In this document: in pieces, positions 51,209-59,111 of the stretch
How the letters are laid out: every line of letters starts with the position of its first letter
Numbering within the stretch: the stretch's first letter is position 1
Source of the DNA: Parvibaculum sp039973015
Lineage (GTDB): Bacteria; Pseudomonadota; Alphaproteobacteria; Parvibaculales; Parvibaculaceae
Direction of reading: 5' to 3'
NCBI RefSeq assembly: GCF_039973015.1
Contig: NZ_JBDWLT010000003.1
Location: forward strand, 62,001 to 126,000
Length of the DNA: 64,000 nucleotides
The notes under the pieces: generated by a model
What the model saw: the letters and a program-made list of their open reading frames with translations, nothing else
What the model was told of the DNA's origin: nothing
Databases searched by the model: none
Position numbers and translations under genes: made by a program

Positions 51209-53347
51209 ATGCGCCGCGTATCGGTCGACATCGGCGGAACTTTCACGGATTGCTCGCTCGTCTGGGACGATGCCTATGTCGAGGCGAAGGCGCTCACCAC
51301 GCATCAGAATCTCGCGCTGGGCTTCAATGCCTCACTCAAGATCGCCTATGAGCAGATCGGCCTCTCGCTCGAAGAGGTCATGCGCGAAGTGGACAGCGTG
51401 CGTTACGCGACGACGCTTGGCACGAATGCGCTGATCGAGCGCCGCGGTCCTCGCGTCGGCCTCATCACGACGGCGGGCTTCGAGGCGATGGTGCCGCTGA
51501 GCCGTGGCCGCGGCTACGGAGAGGGCCTGCCGGATCGCCTCCGCCGCGACCTGCCTATGGCGCAGCGCCCCACGCCGCTGGTGCCGGTGAAGATGATCGT
51601 CGGCATTCGCGAGCGCGTCGCCGAAACGGGCGAGATCGTCATGGCGGTGGACCCGGAGGATGTGCGCGATTGCGTGCGCAAGCTCGTGGATAATGGCGTC
51701 CAGGCCTTCGTCGTCTCGCTGGTGAATGCCGTCGTGCAGCCCGAGCATGAACTCCTCGTCGAGGAAATCATCCGCGAGGAATTCCCGGAGCATCTGCTCG
51801 GTTCCGCCCCCATCGTCATGTCGCACAAGGTTGGCGGCCGCAAGGGCGAGTATGCACGCACCTCTTCGGCCATCATCGACGCCTTCCTGCACAATGCGAT
51901 GTATCACGGCCTCTCCTCGCTGGAGCTGAACCTCCGCGACAACGGCTACCAGAAGCCCATGCTCGTCATTCACAATTCGGGCGGCATGGCGCAGTTGAAC
52001 TCGACGGATGCCCTCCAGACCATCCATTCCGGTCCCGTCGCCGGCATCAACGCCTCGGAGCATCTCGCCACCGAAACCGATCTCGGCAATGTCGTCTGCA
52101 CGGATATGGGCGGAACCTCCTTCGACATCGGCCTCGTCGTGAAGGGCGGCGTGAAGTTCTACGACTTCAATCCCGTGATCGAGCGCTGGCTCGTCAACAT
52201 CCCGATGGTTCATCTCGTCACGCTCGGCGCGGGCGGCGGTTCCATCGCGCGTTATGACAGGCTTCGCCGCGCCGTCGCCGTCGGCCCCGAAAGCGCAGGC
52301 TCCGATCCCGGCCCCGCCTGCTACAATCGCGGCGGCCGCAACCCGACGGTGACGGATGCCGACCTCGCTCTCGGCTATCTGATTGCGGAGCGTTACGCGG
52401 GCGGCTCCATTCCCCTGAACGAGCGCCGCGCCCTTCGCGCGCTTGAAAAGGAAGTCGGTGAGGTCATGGGCGTCGATGCCATCGGCGCGGCCAAGCTCAT
52501 CCGCGACAAGGTCGATAACGACATGGCGAACGGCATCGCGCAGGAGCTGCGTGTCCGTGGTTATGAGCCCCGCCATTTCACGCTGCTGGCCTATGGCGGC
52601 AACGGCCCGCTTCATGCTTGTGGCATCGCCAATATGCTCGGCGTCTCCCGCGTCATGGTTCCGCCCTTCAGCGCCATCTTCTCGGCCATCGGCGCAGGCA
52701 ACATGGATCAGCTCCATTTCCATGAGCGTTCGCTCTATCTCTCGCTCTACGACTCGAACACGCGCGCGCTTTTCGATGATTTCCCGCGCTTCAATGCGCT
52801 GGTCGAAGAGCTGGAAGCGAAGGGCAGGGAAGATCTCATCCGCCAGGGCGTGCCGGAAGACGCGATCCGGCACCGTCTCGAACTCGACATGCGTTATGGC
52901 AATCAGCTCGCGCAGACCGCCGTCGTCGTTACCAAAAACAGGTTGAGTTCCGCCGAAGACCTCCTCGAAGTCATGGAGGAATTCTCGAAGGATTATGGCC
53001 GCCGCTACGGCGAGGGCAGTCAGGCGCCCGAAGCAGGCATCCGGGTCAACACGATCCGCGTCGCGACCTATTCCAGCATGTCCACCTTGAAGTTCCGCGG
53101 CGTCCTGCCCGAGGAGAAGGATCTCGCCAATGCGCCCGCTCCTCGTGAAACGCGCGACTGCCATTTTGTCGGCCATGAAGGCGCGCTGAAAACCGGCTTC
53201 TACGAACTTGCCGATCTCGCCTTCGGCGCCGTGGTCGCGGCGCCCGCCGTCGTCATCTCGCCCTCGACGACCTATCTCGTCGAGCCGGGCTGGAATCTCC
53301 GCATCGGTCATTATGGCGCAGGCCTCTTTGTGAGGGCGGAGCAATGA
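51209..53347 (+). CDS. HyuA-type hydantoinase/oxoprolinase (second large subunit-like)
   Basis: A 712-residue protein of the same superfamily as the gene at 48815 but clearly distinct. Motifs are canonical: VDIGGTFTDCSLV (6-18), YATTLGTNALIERRGPRVGLITT, HNSGGMAQ, CTDMGGTSFDIGLV, GPESAGSDPGPACY and LAYGGNGPLHA. The C-terminal part has the extra domain common in larger HyuA proteins. Two different HyuA-like subunits in one operon is the pattern of acetophenone carboxylase. ATG at 51209 follows AAGGGA. The HyuB-like gene begins 36 bases later. Confidence 0.85.
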   Translation: MRRVSVDIGGTFTDCSLVWDDAYVEAKALTTHQNLALGFNASLKIAYEQIGLSLEEVMREVDSVRYATTLGTNALIERRGPRVGLITTAGFEAMVPLSRGRGYGEGLPDRLRRDLPMAQRPTPLVPVKMIVGIRERVAETGEIVMAVDPEDVRDCVRKLVDNGVQAFVVSLVNAVVQPEHELLVEEIIREEFPEHLLGSAPIVMSHKVGGRKGEYARTSSAIIDAFLHNAMYHGLSSLELNLRDNGYQKPMLVIHNSGGMAQLNSTDALQTIHSGPVAGINASEHLATETDLGNVVCTDMGGTSFDIGLVVKGGVKFYDFNPVIERWLVNIPMVHLVTLGAGGGSIARYDRLRRAVAVGPESAGSDPGPACYNRGGRNPTVTDADLALGYLIAERYAGGSIPLNERRALRALEKEVGEVMGVDAIGAAKLIRDKVDNDMANGIAQELRVRGYEPRHFTLLAYGGNGPLHACGIANMLGVSRVMVPPFSAIFSAIGAGNMDQLHFHERSLYLSLYDSNTRALFDDFPRFNALVEELEAKGREDLIRQGVPEDAIRHRLELDMRYGNQLAQTAVVVTKNRLSSAEDLLEVMEEFSKDYGRRYGEGSQAPEAGIRVNTIRVATYSSMSTLKFRGVLPEEKDLANAPAPRETRDCHFVGHEGALKTGFYELADLAFGAVVAAPAVVISPSTTYLVEPGWNLRIGHYGAGLFVRAEQ

Positions 53348-53383
53348 CGAACGAAAAGACACTTATTCCCGGGAGGAAGAACA

Positions 53384-55630
53384 ATGGGTGACGACATGGA
53401 TATCGGCGGCGCGCCGTCCTCCGCCGTTCAGGATTTCCTGAAGGAGACGAGCCTCTATCTCGCGCCCGACCCGGAGATCATGGAGAACCACGGGCTTGAG
53501 CCCCGCACGGCCTATGAGGACCAGTGCATCGAAAAGGAGAACGATCCCGTCCGCCTCGAAATCGTCCGCGAGCGCATCCTCGCAGGCGTCAACGAGAGCT
53601 TCGAGATGCTCGAGAATATGGGCGCGGCGCCCGGCGCGAAGTGGGGCGATTGCGTTTCCGCCGTCTACACGGCCTCGGGAGACCTCTCGCTTGCGAGTTC
53701 CGGCGGCGTCGTCATTTTCTGCAACCTCGTTCAATACCCGATCAAGTTCGTCAATAAGTACTGGGCGGGCGATCCCACAGTCGGCATCAGGGAAGGCGAT
53801 GTCTTCATCGTCAATGATGCCCGTTACGGTCAGGCGCACAACACCGACCAGTCCATGATGATGCCCGTCTTTCATGAAGGACAGATCGTCGCCTGGGCGG
53901 GCGCGACCGTGCATGAGGGCGAGAACGGCGCCATCGAGCCGGGGGGCATGCCCTCTCTCGCCGAACAGGTCTGGGACGAAGGGCTCAAGATGTCGCCCTT
54001 CAAGGTCGCCGAGAACTACAAGCTTCGCCGCGATCTCGTCACCTTCCTGCAAAATTCCGTGCGGGAGCCGAAGCTGCAATATGCGGACATGAAGGTGAAG
54101 ATGTATGTCTGCCGCCGCATCGAGGCGCGTATTCACGAAGCGATAGCGGAATATGGCGTGGAGGCCGTCGTCGCCGCGCTGCGCATGAACCTGGAAGATA
54201 CGGATACGGAGGTTCGCCGCCGTCTTCAGGAATGGCCGGACGGTACGACGCGGCATGCATGGTGGACCGATGGCACGCTTCGCGAGAACGTGCAGATCAA
54301 GATCAATCTCGAACTGACGAAAAAGGGTGACGAACTCATCTTCGATTATCGCGGCTCGAGTCCCGAATTCACCAACCGGTCGAACAACAGTCTGGATGTG
54401 ACGGTGAAGGGTATGCTTGCGCAGCTCTTCCTCACCTTCATCTGGCCGGACATCCCGCGTAATCAGGGCGTGCTCGCGCCGATGAAGTTCCTCTTCGACA
54501 ATCCATCGGTGCTGAAGCCGGCCTTCGGGACACCGAACGCGCAATCCATGATGACTGTTTTCACAGCCTGGAGCGCCGGTCAGGTTTGCGCGATGAAGTT
54601 CCTCTATTCCAACCCGAACAAATATACGCGCGTGCTCGCACCCTGGTTCAACATGATCAACACCTTCCTTTTCGGCGGGCTCACGCAGCACGGCGAAATG
54701 GTGGGCAATGTCTGCGCCGATATCAACGGCATGGGCGGTGGCGCACTGGCGGATCGCGACGGTGAACATGGCTGCGCGCCTATCTTCGCCACCATGTCGG
54801 ACCTCGGCGAACAGGAGTTCATCGAGGAGGAGATGCCCTTCATCCAGATCGTCTCCAAGAAGATGATGAGGGACAATCAGGGCTTCGGCCGCCAGCGCGG
54901 CGGCATGGGCTATCAGATGGTGCTGGCCATGCGCGACAGTCCCGCCTTCGGCTTCATGCTGACGGCGATGGGCGCCAGGTTCCCGAACATTCCGGGGCTC
55001 TTCGGCGGCTATGGCAGCCCCACCTATCCGCTCTCGCGCGTCTCGGGCATCGATGTCTTCGAAATCCTGAAAAACGATCCCGGCTCCTTCCGCTACTCGA
55101 TCGAGGAGCTGATGAACGAGCGCCCCTTCAAGGAGGCGAAATACTCGACGCATCCGATGACGCTCGCCTACACGCTGGCGCAGCGCGGCGAGCTCTACAT
55201 GATCTCGCAAGGAACGGGCGGCGGCTTCGGCGATCCGCTGGACCGTAATCCGGCGGAAGTGATCCGCGATCTCGACGAGGATCTGATCTCCCATGATGTC
55301 GCCTGGCGCATCTACCGCGTCGTCTATGACCGCGACACGCTTCATGTGGACGAGCAGGCGACGGAGGAAGCGCGTGAGCTGATGCGCCGCGAGCGCATCG
55401 CGAAGAGCAAGCCGTTCGACGCCTTCTGCAAGGACTGGGTGAAGGACAAGCCTTCCGGCAAGGTTCCTTATTATGGCTGCTGGGATGACAAGACGATGGT
55501 GCATGCGGGCTCGCCCGATGCGCTCCATCCGGCAGGACAGGTAAATCCGCCTGTCGTCATGGCCAATCCTCTTCAGGTCAAGATCGACAAGCTCGAAGCC
55601 GAGCTTGAGGCCGCTCGCGCGAAAGCCTGA
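53384..55630 (+). CDS. HyuB-type hydantoinase/oxoprolinase (carboxylase subunit-like)
   Basis: A 748-residue protein of the hydantoinase B family: VRLEIVRERILAGVNESFEML, GDVFIVNDARYGQAHNTDQSMMMPVF, YRGSSPEFTNRSNNSLDVTVKGM, RGGMGYQMV and GTGGGFGDPLDRNPAEVIRDLDEDLIS. The final 120 residues are an extension with a Glu/Ala-rich helix at the very end. HyuB-like subunits of ketone carboxylases carry the carboxylation site. ATG at 53384 has GGGAGGAAG. The next gene begins four bases after its stop. Confidence 0.86.
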   Translation: MGDDMDIGGAPSSAVQDFLKETSLYLAPDPEIMENHGLEPRTAYEDQCIEKENDPVRLEIVRERILAGVNESFEMLENMGAAPGAKWGDCVSAVYTASGDLSLASSGGVVIFCNLVQYPIKFVNKYWAGDPTVGIREGDVFIVNDARYGQAHNTDQSMMMPVFHEGQIVAWAGATVHEGENGAIEPGGMPSLAEQVWDEGLKMSPFKVAENYKLRRDLVTFLQNSVREPKLQYADMKVKMYVCRRIEARIHEAIAEYGVEAVVAALRMNLEDTDTEVRRRLQEWPDGTTRHAWWTDGTLRENVQIKINLELTKKGDELIFDYRGSSPEFTNRSNNSLDVTVKGMLAQLFLTFIWPDIPRNQGVLAPMKFLFDNPSVLKPAFGTPNAQSMMTVFTAWSAGQVCAMKFLYSNPNKYTRVLAPWFNMINTFLFGGLTQHGEMVGNVCADINGMGGGALADRDGEHGCAPIFATMSDLGEQEFIEEEMPFIQIVSKKMMRDNQGFGRQRGGMGYQMVLAMRDSPAFGFMLTAMGARFPNIPGLFGGYGSPTYPLSRVSGIDVFEILKNDPGSFRYSIEELMNERPFKEAKYSTHPMTLAYTLAQRGELYMISQGTGGGFGDPLDRNPAEVIRDLDEDLISHDVAWRIYRVVYDRDTLHVDEQATEEARELMRRERIAKSKPFDAFCKDWVKDKPSGKVPYYGCWDDKTMVHAGSPDALHPAGQVNPPVVMANPLQVKIDKLEAELEAARAKA

Positions 55631-55634
55631 TGAG

Positions 55635-56399
55635 ATGCCAGATGAGATAAACGTGATACCGCCGCTCTGGATAGACGGTTATGCCTTTGGCAGGGCTATC
55701 CTGCGGGGCGGCGAGGAGCCGTGGAAGACGCCGGACGATCTCGGCTTCTTCCTGCGCGATCTCTCGCAGCTTCTCTCGCTGGAGCTTGTGGAGGTACCCG
55801 TCCTGCCTGCCATTCTGGCCTGGGCGGAGATGCAGGGCGTGGCGCTTGCCTCGCTCGATCCGCGCGGCATGGAAAACCTGCTGGCGGATCCGGGGTTCAG
55901 GGCGGTGCTCGGACGCGGGCTCGACACCGCGTCCGGCGCCCTTGGCGGCCGCCCTCTCGCTCTCTCCTTGCCCGGCCCGGGTGCGCTTGCCGCTCTCTTC
56001 ATGGACGAGGACGACATAGACGAGGATGTGCTGGACGATCTCTCGCTCTCTCTCGCCGATCTTCTCCGCTTCCTGTATCGCTCGGGCATTTCGGTCTTCC
56101 GCTTTGTGGAGAGCGATCCGCGCGCGTTGGCCTTCTTCGATCCACTCACAAATGTCGCCCGCCACTATGAGGCGGCCTCGGTCCTCGTCGTTCAGGGCGC
56201 GGCCTCCGCGGAAGAGGCGTCCGGCTTCGATCTGGTCTATGGCGCGGGCGGGGAAGGCAAGGTTCTCGATGCCGTCATTTGGGAGGGGGCGTCCAATCCT
56301 CCGCTGACGGATAATAAATCATTCACGGAAGTGCCGGCGGACATGGTTCCCGAAACCGTGCTCGCGAGGCTCAGGCAACTGGGCGGGCAGGCTGCCTGA
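55635..56399 (+). CDS. Orphan protein at the end of the carboxylase operon (epsilon-subunit position)
   Basis: A 254-residue protein with no domain I recognise. It is acidic and Leu/Ala-rich, with helical N-terminal segments (LGFFLRDLSQLLSLELVEVPVLPAI), a GRPLALSLPGPGALAALF turn, and a C-terminal half that looks alternating strand and helix (VLVVQGAASAEEASGFDLVYG). It starts four bases after the HyuB-like stop and is followed by a strong terminator, so it belongs to the operon. Acetophenone carboxylase has a fifth, loosely bound subunit (about 34 kDa) from the last gene; this could be its counterpart. That rests on position only. ATG at 55635 chosen; an earlier frame overlaps the previous gene. 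Confidence 0.65.
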   Translation: MPDEINVIPPLWIDGYAFGRAILRGGEEPWKTPDDLGFFLRDLSQLLSLELVEVPVLPAILAWAEMQGVALASLDPRGMENLLADPGFRAVLGRGLDTASGALGGRPLALSLPGPGALAALFMDEDDIDEDVLDDLSLSLADLLRFLYRSGISVFRFVESDPRALAFFDPLTNVARHYEAASVLVVQGAASAEEASGFDLVYGAGGEGKVLDAVIWEGASNPPLTDNKSFTEVPADMVPETVLARLRQLGGQAA

Positions 56400-56439
56400 A
56401 TACCTCCTCGGGAGAGCATCCCTCCGCTCCCGGTTCCTT

Positions 56440-56474
56440 GGCTGCCTCGTTTGATTGCGAGGCAGCCTTTTTTT
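56440..56474 (+). terminator. Rho-independent terminator of the carboxylase operon
   Basis: Perfect 10-base stem GGCTGCCTCG (56440-56449) with its complement at 56458-56467, an eight-base loop, then seven T (56468-56474). It starts 41 bases after the stop of the last gene. Confidence 0.95.
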
Positions 56475-56497
56475 GCAAAGGCGGGTACAAAATAATC

Positions 56498-56538
56498 ACC
56501 TCCCCCTCGCGGGGAGGTCGATCCGCGAAGCGGATCGG
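56498..56538. repeat. Double-hairpin intergenic element
   Basis: Hairpin one: ACCTCCCC (56498-56505) with GGGGAGGT (56511-56518). Hairpin two: CGATCCGC (56519-56526), GAA, GCGGATCG (56530-56537). A G-rich tail follows. Elements built like this (CTCCCC...GGGGAG then a second palindrome and GGGTGGGG) are familiar as dispersed repeats in Rhizobiales genomes. It lies just past the terminator. Confidence 0.6.
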
Positions 56539-56688
56539 GTGGGGGGCCTCCCTTCTCCCCGTGTCATTCACGGCCAGAACCGGGTGCAACTGTTCCTGGA
56601 TGGCCGCGAGATATTCCCGGTTCGCTGCACCGCATCATCCGTCCACGTTCAATTGTGACGTTATGATGACGTTTCGATGACAGTCGGT

Positions 56689-58683
56689 CTATGCAGCGGC
56701 TGTTTTATACTCGGTTTGCATTTTTGCGAAGCGCACGAAATAGTCGATCGCGTCGGGGTTCGCCATCGCGTCGCGGCTCGCCGCTTTCTCCAGTGCCGCA
56801 CCGAGGAGTATCTTGCGCACCGGCACTTCCATCTTCTTGCCGGTCAGCGTGTAGGGCACGGCATCGATTTCGTAAATGCGATCAGGCACATGGCGCGGGG
56901 AATACTTCTCGCGCAGCGCCTTGTTGATTTTCGCCTTCACCTCGTCGGTGAGCGCCTCGCCCTTTTGCATCACCACGAAAAGTGGCATGAAGAAATTCCC
57001 GCCCGGCAGGTCAAGATTGACGATGATCGAGTCCTCGATCTCCTCAAGTCCTTCTATCGTCCGGTAAATTTCGGCTGTGCCGATTCTGACGCCAAATCTG
57101 TTCAGCGTTGAATCCGAGCGTCCGAGGATGAAGCAGCCGCCGCGTTCATTGACCTTGAAATAGTCGCCATGCCGCCAATGGCCTTCATAGGTATCGAAAT
57201 AGCTGTCGTGATAGCGGTGCCCGCCTTCATCGTTCCAGAAGTAGAGCGGCATGGAGGGCATCGGTTTGCAGACGACAAGTTCGCCCACTTCTCCGGTTAC
57301 GGATTTCCCTTCATCGTCAAAGGCTTGGACATCGACACCGAGGCAGCGCGTTTGTATCTCGCCGGCATGAACCGGCAATGTCGGCATGCCGCCGACAAAG
57401 GCCGAAGCCACGTCCGTGCCGCCGCTCTGCGATGTGACCCATATGTCGGATTGCAGGTTTTCAAAGCACCATTCCATATGTTCGGGCATAACCGGTGAGC
57501 CGCCGAGCAGGATGCTTTTCATTTTCGACATGTCGTAAAGCTTGTTCGGATGAATGCCGGCCTTCATCTGTCCGTTCAGGAAAGTCGGGCTCGCGCCAAA
57601 GAGCGTCATGCCGGTTTCGGCGGCAAGCTCCCACAAACGGTCGGCTTTCGGCGCCATCGGATTGCCGTCATAGAGCACAACGGCAGATCCGGCGACGAGA
57701 CCGGAAAGCAGGATATTCCACATCACCCAGCCCGTCGTGGTGAAGTAGAACATGCAGGACGAAGGCTTCAGATTAAGGTGAAAATGCGTGAATTTCAGCG
57801 CTTCCAGCAGCACTCCGCCATGTCCGTGCACGAAAGGTTTGGGCAGGCCGGTCGTACCGGATGAATAGACGATCCAGAGCGGGTGGTCGAATGCCGTGTC
57901 CTCGAACTCGAAATCCTTTACGGGCGCGCGGTTCACCAGCGTTTCCCAGGCATGCGCGCCTTCGACGGCCGCTTCGCTGTTGAACGCTGGCGACGACCCC
58001 TTCACATGCACCACATGCTTCAGCGAGGGCAGGGCGTCCGCCATGGCGCGTACTTCCGTGCGGCGGTCGAAATCCTTGCCGCCATAGCGATAGCTGTCCG
58101 TGACGAACATGAGCTTCGGCGTGATCTGTCCGAAGCGGTCGATCACGCTCGCCGATCCGAAATCGGGTGAGCAGCTCGACCAGACCGCACCGATGCTTGC
58201 CGTCGCAAAGAAAGCGACGGCCGCTTCGGGGATATTCGGCATGTAGGAAACCACACGGTCGCCGGGCTTTATCCCCAGCTCTCTCATCGAAGTGGCGAGT
58301 TTGAAGACCTGGTCCTGCAACTCGGCCCAGCTGATTTTCCGGGCCGGACCGGCCTCGCCCGCGGCGTGGATGGCAGTCTTTTCACCATCGCCTTTCGAGA
58401 GCAGTGCGCGGATGTAGTTCACCCTCGACCCTGGAAACCACTCCGCCCCCGGCATTTCGGAGCCGCGCATCACACAGTCATATGGCGTGGAGGAGGTGAC
58501 GTCGAAATACTGCCAGATTGCTCCCCAGAACCCCTCGATGTCGTCCGCAGACCAGCGCCGGACGTCTTCATAGCTCTTGAAGTCGTGCCCCCGTTCGTTG
58601 AGCCAGGCCGTGAAGGCCGTGATGTTTGCGTCCGACACCATCTCCTTCGACGGTGTCCAGAGCAGATCTCCCATATTCGCCAT
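56689..58683 (-). CDS. Acetoacetate--CoA ligase
   Basis: A 664-residue acyl-adenylate enzyme that activates acetoacetate, and possibly other beta-keto acids, to the CoA ester. The AMP-binding signature is VYSSGTTGLPKPFVHGHGG, with WVMWNILLSGLV-type sequence after it and the C-terminal catalytic lysine region TLTGKKMEVPVRKIL. Its N-terminal domain (LWTPSKE, GHDFKSYEDVRRWSADDIEGFW) marks the acetoacetyl-CoA synthetase subgroup rather than acetate ligases. It is convergent with the carboxylase operon, which would make beta-keto acids. It may also recover acetoacetate during PHA turnover. Confidence 0.92.
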   Translation of the reverse strand: MANMGDLLWTPSKEMVSDANITAFTAWLNERGHDFKSYEDVRRWSADDIEGFWGAIWQYFDVTSSTPYDCVMRGSEMPGAEWFPGSRVNYIRALLSKGDGEKTAIHAAGEAGPARKISWAELQDQVFKLATSMRELGIKPGDRVVSYMPNIPEAAVAFFATASIGAVWSSCSPDFGSASVIDRFGQITPKLMFVTDSYRYGGKDFDRRTEVRAMADALPSLKHVVHVKGSSPAFNSEAAVEGAHAWETLVNRAPVKDFEFEDTAFDHPLWIVYSSGTTGLPKPFVHGHGGVLLEALKFTHFHLNLKPSSCMFYFTTTGWVMWNILLSGLVAGSAVVLYDGNPMAPKADRLWELAAETGMTLFGASPTFLNGQMKAGIHPNKLYDMSKMKSILLGGSPVMPEHMEWCFENLQSDIWVTSQSGGTDVASAFVGGMPTLPVHAGEIQTRCLGVDVQAFDDEGKSVTGEVGELVVCKPMPSMPLYFWNDEGGHRYHDSYFDTYEGHWRHGDYFKVNERGGCFILGRSDSTLNRFGVRIGTAEIYRTIEGLEEIEDSIIVNLDLPGGNFFMPLFVVMQKGEALTDEVKAKINKALREKYSPRHVPDRIYEIDAVPYTLTGKKMEVPVRKILLGAALEKAASRDAMANPDAIDYFVRFAKMQTEYKTAAA

Positions 58684-59111
58684 GGCGGTTCTCCCTCGTG
58701 CCTTCGGCTTCTTTATTGGCCTGGATGCTAGGAAGCGTTCGCCCGGCTATCCCCACCCCTTCGGGGGGCACTTAGCCTCTTCGCGTAACGCTTTCATCAA
58801 AGGGCGATGACGTGAGGTGAGGAGAAGCCGCATTTCGACTGCACCGCAGCAGAGCTCACCGAAGAGCAAAAAAGGCAATGGTTTCCGCGCATTTTCCGCC
58901 CCTCCTCTCGCGCCATCCTTTAGGGCGGGGCGCTTTGAAGGGCCGTCACTCACCATCGTTGCAACGGTCCGGAATCGCCCAGGCGAGCCGACAAGGACCG
59001 AACGGGAGGGAAACAGGGGTGAGGATATCCCGACACAAGGTGGAGGCCGGATTGTGCATCGCAATGCGCAGTCCGCTGCTATGTCGCAGATTGCTCTGGG
59101 GGAGTGTTTAA
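58684..59111. other. Divergent intergenic region, 428 bases
   Basis: Between the acetoacetate--CoA ligase start and the RND exporter start. Open frames here lack ribosome sites and recognisable domains. It contains a short C-rich/G-rich palindrome (about 58752-58768, CCCC then GGGG) like those at 44560 and 56498. It presumably holds the two promoters; I cannot place them. Just before the exporter GTG at 59112 lies GGGGGAG. Confidence 0.4.

Noticed and set aside
51332..55528. Two long minus-strand frames (676 and 721 codons) under the carboxylase genes
   Set aside because: They mirror the second HyuA-like and HyuB-like genes, are rich in His/Arg/Asp as expected from antisense frames, and show no domain.
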